Shown here: positions 22,529 through 34,052 of the stretch, in pieces
Layout: each line of letters starts with the position of its first letter
How positions within the stretch are numbered: position 1 is the stretch's first letter
Assembly: GCA_023935145.1 (NCBI GenBank)
Contig: CM043700.1
Coordinates: 31,187,001-31,251,000 of the forward strand
Reading direction: 5' to 3'
Source of the DNA: Bretschneidera sinensis
Lineage: Eukaryota; Streptophyta; Magnoliopsida; Brassicales; Akaniaceae
Length of the DNA: 64,000 nucleotides
Notes under the pieces: generated by a model
Database searches by the model: none
Told to the model about the DNA's origin: nothing
The model's input: only the letters and a program-made list of their open reading frames with translations
Translations under genes and position numbers: made by a program

Positions 22529-23782
22529 TGTTGACCCCTGCCCGTATTTTAATGATGGCAAAACACAACTGTTATTTAACTAACATGTTTAAACTAAGTT
22601 GTATTAAGGATCAAACACATTCAACCAAGGAACAAAGTGCAAAAACTCGAACCAAATCAAGTATCAAGTGAAGACTGAAGATCTAGTATAGGTCTTAAGG
22701 TTTAGAACCAATGTAAGTCTCACTCATACATTGTATTAGCTTGTTCAATGGCTCAAACACAAAAGGTTTTTCTAAAACCATTTATTTTTAATGTTTTTAA
22801 TAAAAAAAAAAAACTGAAGAAAATCTGGGTTGGAAGACAACCCAGTCGACTGGGTACATATACCAGTCGACTGGTATATGGGTCAGAAGGTACCCAGTCG
22901 ACTGGATGAATTAACCCAGTCGACTGGTACTTTGACCAGTAATTTCCCAGTCGACTGGATGAATCAACCCAGTCGACTGGTAAAATGGACAGAAAGTCCC
23001 CAGTCGACTGGATGATATATACCAGTCGACTGGATACCCAGAAGGTCTGAAAACATATATTTTTCAAGTGAACCCAGTCGACTGGTATCTCGACCCAGTC
23101 GACTGGTAGTTCAAAAATATGACCGTTGGACTCCAAATCTGAACGTTTTAAAGTAAATCTTTTTCAAATTAAAGTCCAAAACGGCCATATTAATTGATTG
23201 CTATATAAACCCACTCAGCAAAGCATTCAATAACAAGCAGCACATATTCAAAAAGAGTTGATCTCATATAATCAAGTTTTTATACTCTTGAAACACAAAA
23301 AGCTTTGAAATAATCTTATTGAGCCATTTCTTCAAGCTTTACTTTGAAAGAGAGACATTTCTGTTGTAATAAGCTTTCATTTGTTGTCTCTCTACCTTTT
23401 ACTTTACACCATCTTTGTAAAGGGATTACTTCCGAGAGGAAGGGGAAACTTCCGAAAGGAAGGGGATTTTTCGGTTTAAGCAATTCCTGTAAATTGCTTG
23501 TGTACGGTTTGTGCAACACCCGGCTAAGTTGTGCGACTAAGTTTTCTTAGTGGATTACTTCAAGGAGTTCCTTGAAGAGAGTGGACGTAGGGTCGGAACG
23601 AATCCGATATTGCCGAACCACTATAACTGTGTTTGCATCCTCTTTCCTTAAACTCTTTATTTACAGCTTTCTACTTGTATTAATTATTTGTTGCTTATCA
23701 GTTTTTATAAACTTGTATAAATTCCGCGAAAGTTTTTAAAAACCCAATTCACCCCCCTCTTGGGTTGAAACCTTAAGCTACA
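22529..23782 (+). repeat. 3' LTR of the Sirevirus
   Basis: 1254 bp, starting TGTTGACCCC and ending AAGCTACA. It is nearly identical to the 5' LTR but holds ten palindrome copies (22842-23106) instead of eight. TATA box at 23201-23209. Confidence 0.95.
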
Positions 23783-24374
23783 GGTATATATGTTGAAGAC
23801 CAAAGATGAAACATTCAAGTGTTTTAAACAGTGGAGAACCATGATTTAAAAGCAAATAAGGAAGTTAATTAAAGGGTTAAGGACAAATAATGGTTTAGAA
23901 TTTTATTCAAATGAGTTTGATGACTACTGCAGAGATGAGGGTATTGTTAGAAACAAGACAGTTAGAGGTACACCACAACATAATGGGGTTACTGAGCGAA
24001 TGAATAGAACTCTTTTGGAGAGAGCTTGTTGTATGCCCTCAAATGTTGATTTGACTAAGGAGTATTGGGTAGAGGTAGCATTTACTACCTGTTATTTGAT
24101 GAATTGATCTCTCGCTACAGTTATAGAGTGTAAAACCCCACATGGTGTATAGTCTGGTAACCCTTTTGATTATTCTATGGTAAAAATATTTGGATATCCT
24201 ATGGTGTATTTTATCACATGTTAATGATAAAAAATTAGAGTCTAGAGCTAAAAAATGCATTTTTCTTGGTTATACTGATGGTGTGAAAGGATATCAATTA
24301 TGGTGTCTTGATCCTAAGTCACATAAATTTCTCATTAGTTGTGATATTACTTTTAATGAATCTGTTATGCTTAA
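23783..24374 (+). pseudogene. C1 copia element, piece 2: rest of the integrase
   Basis: The sequence picks up the reading broken at 13457. It contains YMLKTKDETFKCFKQW, then RTNNGLEFYSNEFDDYC and GTPQHNGVTERMNRTLLERA. These are the second Asp region (here TNNG) and the glutamate (T-E-R) of the copia integrase. The downstream SRAKKCIFLGYTDGVKGYQL-like stretch is typical of the integrase C-terminus. In-frame stops are scattered. The piece ends at CTTAA (24370-24374), the target duplication of the R1 insertion, and continues at 57649. Confidence 0.85.
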
Positions 24375-24981
24375 TGTTGTGACGATTATCTACCTAAATA
24401 AATATGCAAATACCGTCCTAGTTTTACTTGCAAGTGCAAAAGGTCTGTGGTAGCATAGTGTGCAAGTGCGAGATCATTTCCACTGGGATTGGTGAATTTC
24501 GTTTTTAGAATTAGTTTTTTCAAGTTAAAAAGAGAAATAACAAATTTGATTGTGAGTAAATAACAATAATGAGAACATAGGACTATGATATCCACCCTAA
24601 TTATACTTTCCCACTAAATAAAGTGTCAATGCTCTAACCTTATCATGAATATCTAATGGTTGCCAACCTAAGGGCTTAGTCCACACCTTAAGCTATTGAT
24701 CTCCCTATGCAACGAGTTAGGCATGGTGTATACTCTAACTCTTTTCTCTCTTAAGGGATTCAGCATGGGTGTATACTAAGTTGTTCCTTAAGAGAGCATG
24801 AGGGCTGTGGAGATTGGCAACCACACAGGACCTAGGGCTTGGTTCGCTCCTGGTTTCCCATGTTGATTAACTTGGGAATCTGGTGTGGATATCCCTTGTT
24901 ACTAATGTCGAACCCAGGACTCGGTCATCCAAATTGATTCGACTAACTTATCCATACCACATGCATATGTTGACTAGGCAC
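24375..24981 (-). repeat. R1 3' LTR, outer part
   Basis: Matches 56386-56995 in the intact R1 LTR with a few percent difference by eye. It is interrupted at GGCAC (24977-24981) by an LTR of the opposite orientation. The remainder of this LTR is at 42613-43248, with a second copy at 26300-26939. Confidence 0.88.
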
Positions 24982-26299
24982 TGATAAATGCTTAAATATT
25001 CATATTTAAGCCTCCATATTTACATTTGTTAGGTCCTTAATTACGTTAATTTGGTCTCTTTTACTCTATTTGTGTGTTTTACATGTTTTTATAGGGTTTT
25101 GGAGAAAAAGAAGCAGTTTTGGCACTTAAAGGAAGAAATTTGGAATCCCTGGAGCATTCTCTGGACAAATTGTGATCGATCGCACTATGCAATGCAATCG
25201 AGCGCACATTGCGATCGTGTGCACACATGAAGGATCGATCGTACACTGCGATCGAGCGTAAGACATATGCGATCGAGTGCACATGTACGGGCGTGAACAA
25301 TAAACTGCAGAACCCTATTTTGGAAATAAGAGAATTTTCGTTTTAGGAAGGTTTAGGAACTCATGGGTCTCTTAAGACTTCTCAAAGACCTATAAATACA
25401 CTTGTAACTCACACACATAACAGACCTCAGATAGAAAACATTTTTCTCTTTTCTTTTACTTGGAGTTGAGAAGCTTGGGAGAGAATTGATGCCTCTTCTC
25501 TCGGGTTTATTCTTGTCCCTTAATGTTTAGTTTATTTATAATGTTTACTTCAGATAGTATGTGTAACTAACTTTCTTATAGGGCTCAATTGAAGCCCTAG
25601 TTATGCATTCCCATATTTATATTCATTGATAAAATCTTTGCCAATAGCTTTTATTATGTTACTTAGCTTGATTAATGCCTGTGCTCATTTAAATTCCTCA
25701 TATGTATGTGTAAGGCCAACGTATGCATGTGGTATGGATAGGTTAGTTAGATCAATTTGGATGACCGAGTCCTGGGTCTAACATTAGTAATAAGGGATAT
25801 CTTATCCGGATACCCAGGTTAATTAACATGGGAAACCGGGAGTAGATACCATGCCCTAGGTTTCATGTGGTTGTCGATTTCCATAGTACTTATGTTTTCT
25901 TAAGGAACAACTCAAGCAGATACCATGCTGAATCCCTTAAGGAAGAAAAGAGTTAGAGTAGATACCATGCCTAACTCGTTGCTTAGGGAAATCAATAGCT
26001 TAAGGAGTAGATACCATGCCCTTAGGTTGGCAACCAGTAAGTATACATAATAAAGCTAGTGCATTGATACCTTATACAAATTGGAAAAGTATGACTAGTG
26101 GTGGATATCAAATCCCTATGTTCCAACAGTTATTTATCTCTTTTTACTTTAGAGAAACTGATTCTAAAAAGCAACTTTACCAATCCCTGTGGAGATGACC
26201 TTGTTTTTGCACACTAGACTACATTGATGACCTTGTGCACTTGCAAGTATAACTAGTACGATTATTCGCCCATTAATTTAGGTGGATAATCGCTCAACA
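24982..26299 (+). repeat. Solo LTR of the F1 family
   Basis: 1318 bp, TGATAAATGC...CGCTCAACA, flanked on both sides by GGCAC (24977-24981 and 26300-26304). It is not followed by a primer site, so it is a solo LTR. It has the CGATCG-type motif cluster at 25174-25275 and a TATA box CCTATAAATA at 25389-25398. Its closest relative in the window is the LTR at 41277-42612, which shares the same right-hand flank. Confidence 0.85.
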
Positions 26300-27786
26300 G
26301 GCACACACATATGAGGAATTTAAATACAATCAGGCATTAATCAAGTTAAATATTCTAACAAGGCTATAACAAAGATAATCAATGAATGAACATGTGGAAA
26401 AGCATAACTAGGGCTTCAATCGACTCCTATAGGAGTTTAGTTACACATGCTAAATAAAGTAAACATTCTAAACATAAAAACAGAAAACTAAAACCGAAGA
26501 AGATTCGGGAGACGAGTCGTCAATTCCTCTCCTAAGCTTGCTACTTCGAATCTAGAACCAAAGGTCTGGTCTATGTGCTTTACAGGGCTATTTATAGGGT
26601 CCTTATGGTGTCCCAAAACCTTAATTTCCTATTTGGAGTATGGAGACCTCCTTCCATATCTGGCTCTGCCGCCTCTGTAGTGATTGCGCTCGAGCATATG
26701 TGTGCGCTCGAGCCTTCTTCAAGTGCGCTCGATCTCAAGGGGGTGCGCTCGAGCACACCTTGCTGGATGGTAGATCTTGACTTTTTCTCCTAAAAGCTCC
26801 AATTTATCATCTTTTTGTCCAAGTCCTATGAAAAACACATAAAACACGAAAATGAAGTAGAAACCACTAAAATATATAAATAAAGAGTCTAACAAGTGTA
26901 AATTAAGGGGCTTAAATATGACTATTTAAGCACTTATCACACTCCCAAACTTACATATTACTAGCCCCTTAGCAATACAAAACTAAAGACTATGTTAGAA
27001 CAAAATTTAGAGATAAATTCATTTCCATGATACTCAAAGATTTGGGTTGTGCATAAAACTATGATAACCGTTCATGAGTAAGCTTATAATAAAAACACAT
27101 TTTTATATTGAAAAAGGATTTTCAAAAGTTCATGTTACTTCCTTAAGGTTGGCTTAAGGCATCGCGAGTTTGATTTGTGTGTGATGAATTAGCACATATA
27201 AGATGGGGTTTCCACATAATTTTAGTGTATAGGGTTTCAATATCCAAACCTTTATCGAATTCCTTATCAAAGAGAACAAAATGGCATAATATTTGCTTCT
27301 TTTTTCTTTTTTTTCTTTTATCATGCTATCTTTGCCATGTTGAGTTCCATCGAGCTTTCTATTTGAATCTTGTAGCGAGTGTTTGGCCAATGACTCTTAA
27401 ACCAGATGGTTTTAGGGCATTAGATGTAAAGACACCCCTAAGGACTTACTAACTCAAGTAAAAAAGGCTACGAAACTAACAGGTTTTAATGTCTCTAAAT
27501 GAGATTCCCACCTTTTGACGTGAATGCTCAATGCTTACTGAGGCAAGAGGCCTAATTACTCAATGGAAATCTATGATCATTAAAGTTTTACTTCTCACCT
27601 TTTGACGTGAATGCTCAATGCTTACTGAGGCAAGAGGCCCAGTTACTCAGTGGAAAGTTTTTAATGATCATTAGAAGCTTTTCATTTTCTTTTTGCATGA
27701 AGAACATTTTTCTTTATTTTTCTTATGCCAAAGTGTTCTTTTTAACAATATATCCGATTATAGTTAGGTCATGGAAACATATACAA
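26300..27786 (-). repeat. Extra copy of R1 sequence (rest of 3' LTR plus adjoining internal region)
   Basis: 26300-26939 matches 42613-43248 and 26940-27786 matches 43249-44094, with a few percent difference by eye. It ends abruptly at GAAACATATACAA, where it joins the tail of an F1 LTR. The shared CAA at the joint is a short microhomology. It is best read as one end of a tandem duplication (see findings). Confidence 0.82.
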
Positions 27787-27996
27787 AGCCCTATGTCTTT
27801 ATTATTATTAAATCACCTTCCAACAGTTATTTATCTCTTTTTACTTTAGAGAAACTGATTCTAAAAAGCAACTTTACCAATCCCTGTGGAGATGACCTTG
27901 TTTTTGCACACTAGACTACACTGATGACTTTGTGCACTTGCAAGTATAACTAGTATGATTATTCGCCCATTAATTTAGGTGGATAATTGCTCAACA
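27787..27996 (+). repeat. Truncated 5' LTR of F1 (last 210 bp)
   Basis: Equivalent to 42412-42612 of the 3' LTR, ending GATAATTGCTCAACA. The rest of the LTR is replaced by the duplicated R1 segment. Confidence 0.85.
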
Positions 27997-28002
27997 AGTT
28001 TT

Positions 28003-28018
28003 TGGCGCCGTTGCCGAG
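28003..28018 (+). other. F1 primer binding site (tRNA-Asp type)
   Basis: TGGCGCCGTTGCCGAG is seven bases after the LTR. It matches the primer site used by Athila-like elements, complementary to a tRNA-Asp 3' end. Confidence 0.8.
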
Positions 28019-28260
28019 GATTGCACGAAAGTTCTTTTTAGAATTACTTTCATTATTATTACGCTAGTATTGTTTACTATCTTTATTTTTCATCAAACCT
28101 AATTAAATTATTTTCTGTTTCAGGCACATCAAACCCTAACTCACACTTTCTGTGGTACTTGCAATCGATCACAACCTCCTATGCGATCGAGCGCATTTAG
28201 GGCAGAAAGTATCCGAGCAGCAGAGTTGAACTGCTGCACTGAAGCTATTTCTTCTGATTT

Positions 28261-29082
28261 ATGCACGGACTTCAATCCCGACATCCAGAATTCTTTCCCC
28301 TTGATCCCGAGCTTGAGCTGGCTATCCGACAAAAGCTAAGGAACAACTTCAAGGAGAACGAAAAAGAAATCGAGAACGAAACACAAATGGCGGAACAGCT
28401 CGAGAACCAGCAACCACCTGCACGAGTACCGATGAAGCACTCCTTCATCCCTCGGAACATTGATCAACCATCATGCATTGCATATCAACCTGAGGTGGAG
28501 GGAAATTATTACATATCTCCGCAAATCTTGAATGCTTTGACTCACTTTAGAGGCACTCCTAACGAAGATCCACACTCTCACCTCCGAGAATTTTTCGATC
28601 TTTGCAAGTTTCAGCACATACAAGGACTAGACCAAGAAGGAATAAGGTTGATTCTGTTCCCTTTTTCTTTGAAAGATAATGCTAAACTTTGGTATAATTC
28701 TTTGCCTGTAGTTTCTATCCACACTTGGGAGGAGTTGGCAAGCAAGTTCCTGAAGAAGTTCTTCCTAGCCCAAAAGATGAGACAAATGAGGAAGGAGATC
28801 CAGTCCTTCCAACAAAAGGATGGGGACCTCTTCTTCGAAGCATAGGGGCACTACAACGACTTGCTACTCAAATGCCCACACCATAACCTGCCTCAAGATG
28901 AACTGGTACAAGCCTTTTATGAAGGTTTAAATGATACTAACAAATGTATTGTTGATTCAAGTTGTGGAGGAGTCCTGATGGAGAAAAGTAGTGAAGAAAC
29001 AATGGAGCTCTTCGAAACCCTTAGCGAACACACCCAACAATTCTCCTCTCAAGGTAGACATGTGACCAAAGGTAAAGGTATG
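28261..29082 (+). pseudogene. gag: F1 gag, first part (interrupted by G2)
   Basis: One frame from ATG 28261 shows an Athila-type Gag. A charged N-terminus is followed by a retrotransposon-gag domain (ALTHFRGTPNEDPHSHLREF, SLKDNAKLWYNSLP, then FLKKFFLAQKMRQMRKEIQS) at about residues 95-190. A single TAG at 28843-28845 replaces the tryptophan seen in the R1 relative; the frame then stays open to GTATG (29078-29082), the G2 target site. Coding resumes in the same frame at 36254. With the insertion removed and two nonsense codons aside, the gag-protease frame is otherwise well preserved, so decay is modest. Confidence 0.88.
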
Positions 29083-30609
29083 TGATAAGAGCCATTAAAC
29101 GCATTATAATCGTACTTATTTGTTAGCACTTTAGGGTTGATTTAGGTCTTAATTGCATTTTTATTCATTAACAACTCTAAAGTGGTATTTTTGGAGCATT
29201 AATTTATTTCGGTGCATTTTTCAGGTATCTTGAGTTAAAAAAGATGGAAAAGCTATCATCATTTTGAAACATGAAGTTCCATTGAACACTCAAGCAAAAG
29301 AATGATCGCGGAAGAGCCAAGATGAAGAGAAACTAAGGAAAGAGTTTTCACTAAGTTGCTGGAGTTGGCATACAAATCAACCATCTTTACAAATTAAACT
29401 GTATCGATGTAGAAAGAACCAGGAAGTGTGCCACATATGGTTAGAAAGATATGGAAGTCTACTTTCTGGGGGATTTTACAGTTCATTAAAATCATTTCTC
29501 TAGAGGAAGTTATGGCAATTTTAGCGGACAGAGGTCGGACTTTCTGAATTAGCATCAGCCGCGCTGCAGCATGGATTATCCGCGCCGCAGCACACAGAAC
29601 CAGCACCTGATTTAACCAAAACAGAACTGCCCTGTGCCGCAGCATGGATTATCCGTGCCGCAGCACACAGCACCAGCACCTGACCTGATAAAACAGTGCC
29701 ACAGCGCGCCCAAGTTGTGCTGCAGTGCGCACACAGCCTTGTGCACTCCGAGTTAGACCCTAATTAGGTCTTTAATGATTTGTTCAAACCCTACAACACC
29801 CCTAGACCTTGTGTACTATAAATATACCACTTAGGGTTTGTAATTAGATATTCAAAAAAACCTAGAGAACTCAAGAAAGCAGCAACTTTCCTTCCATTGT
29901 GCAACCATGAGCCCCATGGCTAACTAATCTCCAAGCAAGGAGAAGGGATGAGTCCCTAGGTGTAGCTGTTTCTATTTCCATTATTTGATTCAGTTGTAAT
30001 GGAGCTTTAACGTTCAAATATTGTTATGATTTACTTTTTTATTCTAATTATAAAGATTTCATCTAATCCGGTGATTGTATCTTTTTCCTTGATATAGATT
30101 TAGTCATGCTTTCTTTATGTCAAGATTATTTGGGTATGATTGAGTCCGGTAGATCTAGCCTTTAGGTTTGTCCATTACTGCAATATTGTCATCAAAGATA
30201 TATTGTTGTTTCTTGATAAACTTAAAGGATAGATCATATGTGCATGAATTGAAAATAAAGAGTATTTCATAACAATCAAATTAGGGTTTATACATGTGCT
30301 TTAATTGAATATTTGCCGATTGCCTGTTTGGGATATGAAACTTGCAATCGAGATAAAAAACAACTGAATCAAGTTAGGATTAGGGCAACAAACCTAGGGA
30401 GGATTCCCGGATCCTTGTTGCTCTCCTATTATATTTCACGATCTACTTTACACAATTGTCTCACTATCAAATTTCAGATTCTATATTTAATTTGATCATA
30501 TCGTCTCATATTAAAGTTTACACCTTCCCTTATAGTTAATTTGTCTCCCTGTGGAATCGACACCCCAAAGCCGTACTACAACACCGCGTTATTATTTTGG
30601 GCGTAATCA
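29083..30609 (+). repeat. G2 first LTR
   Basis: TGATAAGAGCC...GGGCGTAATCA, 1527 bp. It has GC-rich repeats based on CCGCGCCGCAGCACACAG (about 29557-29735) upstream of the TATA box ACTATAAATATACC (29815-29828). R-U5 sequence follows. Confidence 0.85.
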
Positions 30610-31956
30610 ATGCATTATAATCGTACTTATTTGTTAGCACTTTAGGGTTGATTTAGGTCTTAATTGCATTTTTATTCATTAACAACTCTAAAGTGGTATT
30701 TTTGGAGCATTAATTTATTTCGGTGCATTTTTCAGGTATCTTGAGTTAAAGGATATGGAAAAACTATCATCATTTTGAAACACAAAGTTCCATTGAACAC
30801 TCAAGCAAAAGAATGATCGCGGAAGAGCCAAGATGAAGAGAAACTATAGAAGGAGTTTTCACTAAGTTGCTGGAGTTGGCATACAAATCAACCATCTTTA
30901 AAAATTAAACTGTATCTATGTAGAAAGAACACTAAGTTGTAGGAAGTGTGCCACATATGGTTAGAAAGATATGGAAGTCTATTTTCTGGATGATTTTACG
31001 GTTTGTTAAAATCATTTCTCTAGAGGAAGTTATGGCGATTTTAGCGGACAGAGGTCAGACTTTCTGAATCAGCGCGCGCACAGCCTTGTGCACTCTGAGT
31101 TAGACCCTAATTAGGTCTTTAATGACTTATTCAAACCCTAAAACACCCCTAGACCTTGTATACTATAAATATACCACTTAGGGTTTGTAATTGGATATTC
31201 AAAAAAACCGGGAGAACTCAAGAAAGCAGCAACTTTCCTTCCATTGTGCAACCATGAGCCCCATGGCTAACTAATCTCCAAGCAAGGAGAAGGGATGAAT
31301 CCCTAGGTGTAGTTGTTTCTATTTCCCTTATTTGATTCAGTTGTAATGGAGCTTTAACGTTCAAATATTGTTATGATTTACTTTTATTCTAATTACAAAG
31401 ATTTCATCTAATCCGGTGATTGTATCTTTTTCCTTGATATAGATTTAGTCATGCTTTCTTTATGTCAAGATTATTTGGGTATGATTGAGTCCGGTAGATC
31501 TAGCCTTTAGGTTTGTCTGTTACTACAATATTGTCATCAAAGATATATTATCGTTTCTTGATAAACTTAAAGGATAGATCATATGTGCATGAATTGAAAA
31601 TAAAGAGTATTTCATAAAAATCAAATTAGGGTTTATACATGTGCTTTAATTGAATATTTGCCGATTGCCTGTTTGGGATGTGAAACTTGCAATCGAGATA
31701 AGAAAAACAACTGAATCAAGTTAGGATTAGGGCAACAAACCTAGGGAGGATTCCCGGATCCTTGTTGCTTCTCCATTATATTTCACAATCTACTTTACAC
31801 AATTGTCTCACTATCAAATTTCAGATTCTATATTTAATTTGATCATATCGTCTCATATTAAAGTTTACACCTTCCCTTATAGTTAATTTGTCTCCCCGTG
31901 GAATCGACACCCCAAAGCCGTACTACAACACCGCGTTACTGTTTTGGGCGTAATCA
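30610..31956 (+). repeat. G2 second LTR, directly abutting the first
   Basis: Begins ATGCATTATAATCG, about 17 bases inside the normal LTR start, directly after the first LTR's terminal CA. It lacks the roughly 170-bp GC-rich repeat block (deleted at about 31070). It ends TAATCA, followed by the primer site. It differs from the first LTR by a few percent. Confidence 0.85.
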
Positions 31957-31961
31957 AATTT

Positions 31962-31979
31962 TGGCGCCGTTGCCGGGGA
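31962..31979 (+). other. G2 primer binding site (tRNA-Asp type)
   Basis: TGGCGCCGTTGCCGGGGA lies five bases after the second LTR. Confidence 0.85.
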
Positions 31980-32001
31980 GACGCGCTTACTTACAAGGAA
32001 G

Positions 32002-33691
32002 TTGTCAAGTCTAAGACAAGACGGTAGAAGAGTTGTAGATAGTTTTTCTTTCAGCAGTTTGTAAAGGCGGTAACTTCGTTCCCTCTTTTTGCTTGCTACA
32101 TTAATTTTTTTTTATTTTATTATATTTTATTTTATTCTTTTTTTTTTCCTTGAATGCAAAGACATAGAGATGCTTTGGGTAGATTTGCTAATAGGCCTGT
32201 GCTAGAGTCAAAATTAAATTCCTTTCTAAATCCATTATTTGACAACCCATCTAGTCCCGAAGAAATGAGTGAACATGAATATCAACCCCCTAGGACCCTT
32301 TAGGATTACCTCAACCCTACACGCATAGCCACACCATCATGCATCATGTTTCCAGCCAATACTTGCCAATTAGATCTTAAACCAGGGATGATTCAATTAC
32401 TCCCTACATTCCATGGCTTGGAAAATGAAAACCCATATGTGCACATTAGAGAGTTTGAGGAAGTAGTTGCGACTTTTCATAGTCAAGATGAAACTCATGA
32501 CATTATGAAACTTAAGTTCTTTCTTTTCGCTTTGAAGGATAGAGCTAAGAGTTGGCTATACTCACTAAGACCACGATCTATTGGGTCGTGGACTGAGATG
32601 ACTCGGATCTTTTTTAATAAATACTTTCCCCAACATAAGACCAATGCTTTAAAAAGACAAATCTCCACCTTTGCACAAAAGGACAGCGAGACTTTGTATA
32701 AGTCTTGGGAGAGATTTAAAGAGTTATTGAGTATGTGTCCTCACCATGGGTATGAGAGTTGGCGCTTAGTGAGCTATTTTTATGAGGGACTTACATATAG
32801 AGAGCGTCAATTCGTAGAGATGATGTGTAATGGTGAATTTTTGGAGAAAGATCCTGATGAGGCCATGGAGTACCTCAATGAGCTTGCTGAAAAAGCTCAC
32901 ACTTGGACTGAACCTTGTGCTACTGAAAGCACAAATAGGTCACGACCTATAGGGAACCCAAATGGTGGTGGAATCTACCATCTTAGGGAAGAGGATAACC
33001 TGAAGGCCAAGGTCGAGATGCTCATTAGGGAGCTAGATGAATTAAAAACTAAGAGCTTAAAGCCAACACACCTAGCTAATCATGCAAAGTCTTTGAAACC
33101 ATGTTTTGTGTGTAGAGGGGTAGATCATCTCGCCCCAGAGTGTCCTACATTTGCTGAGATGAGAGGGATGTATGAGGAACAATATAATGCCTTAGGCATG
33201 TACAAGAAGCCTCATGCACCCTTCTCTAATACCTATAATCTGGGGTGGCGTGATCACCCCAATTTCAGCTGGAAGTCTGAAAATCAGCAGCTTGCACAAC
33301 CCCCTGCACCATATCTTGAACCATATCATGCACCCGTGTCTTCTAGGAGTTCTTTAGAAGACACTTTACATGCTTTTATTGAAGCACAAGGGAAGACTAA
33401 TCAAAGGCTTGAATCTTTAATTGTGCAGGTTGTTGAAGAACATAAAGAGATAAAGAGCCAAGTGTCCAAGTTGATGAGCTACTTGAGTGTGACTGAGCGA
33501 GGTAAGTTCCCTTGTCAAGCTCAGTCCACATCCCATGGTCAACACCTAGCACAACAGAATTTGAAGGAGGTGAATGTCATTGAGACACTAAGTGGTAAGT
33601 CATTACACATCCCAGCAACGAAAAAATCAGAGGATGTGAATGAAACCCACCAAGCATACATGATTGACTTATTCATGGAAAAGGTCCAGCA
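32002..33691 (+). repeat. Inverted repeat, left arm (G2 leader and gag)
   Basis: Begins TTGTCAAGTCTAAGACAAG and ends AAAAGGTCCAGCA. The reverse complement lies at 34053-35747. The arms are about 1.69 kb, differ by roughly one percent by eye and are separated by 361 bp. Confidence 0.92.
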
Positions 33692-33866
33692 CCTTAATCC
33701 ATTGGAGTCCACCTTCATCCATGGCTTCACAAAAGCATATATCGAGCCAGAATTTGCGGATGTTACTGATGACATCCTTGAGGCCTCTCAAAAGCATACA
33801 AGCACCAAATTTGGCAATGAAGCAGTGGCTGGTGCATTCAACCTATGTTTGCCTAGGAGGGAATAA
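32154..33866 (+). pseudogene. gag: G2 gag, forward copy
   Basis: ATG 32154 opens MQRHRDALGRF, as in the reverse copy. A TAG at 32301-32303 breaks the frame where the reverse copy keeps CAG. The same frame is open from there to 33866 (506 aa from the next ATG, 32346). It contains the retrotransposon-gag domain (ENENPYVHIREFEEVVATF, SWLYSLRPRSIGSW, FFNKYFPQHKTNALKRQIST) and a zinc knuckle CFVCRGVDHLAPEC at about 33103-33144. The last ~58 residues lie in the spacer between the inverted arms. There is no protease after it; the sequence jumps to a 3' element region. Confidence 0.88.
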
Positions 33867-34052
33867 AAGTGTCTGGCTGAAGACATAAAACTTAGCGCTC
33901 ATGGGAGGCAACCCACAACATATCCTTTTATTTTTACTGTTTTTCATATTTCTTTTTTATTATTATTATTTTGCTGTTTTCTAGTATTAACTTAGTATTT
34001 CTTTTTCAAGGAAAATATACAAAGCAGTTCAAATGGTGGAGCACAATTATTT
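33867..34052 (+). other. Spacer of the inverted repeat with Athila 3' marker
   Basis: Non-coding. It holds ACTTAGCGCTCATGGGAGGC, matching F1 at 39898-39917 and R1 near 50530. This conserved stretch sits downstream of ORF3 in these elements, so all of pol and ORF3 has been lost here. Confidence 0.7.

Larger units (their letters stand above)
13458..23782 (+). mobile_element. S1: nearly intact Sirevirus (Ty1/copia, SIRE/Maximus) with a third ORF
   Basis: A 10.3-kb element with LTRs 13458-14659 and 22529-23782. It has a tRNA-Met primer site, gag, pol in copia order (protease, integrase, reverse transcriptase, RNase H), an extra ORF after pol and several GGGGGAG tracts before the 3' LTR. All of these are Sirevirus hallmarks. 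The two LTRs differ by a 52-bp indel and by eye about seven single-base changes, so the insertion is recent compared with its neighbours. It sits inside the C1 integrase. Flanks are TGGGT on the left and GGTAT on the right, so the target duplication is not clean. One stop codon separates gag from pol; otherwise both frames are open. Confidence 0.93.

Noticed and set aside
13453..23787. Clean target duplication for the Sirevirus
   Set aside because: Flanks are TGGGT and GGTAT; only a shifted GGT is shared. The insertion is instead supported by the C1 integrase frame continuing on both sides.
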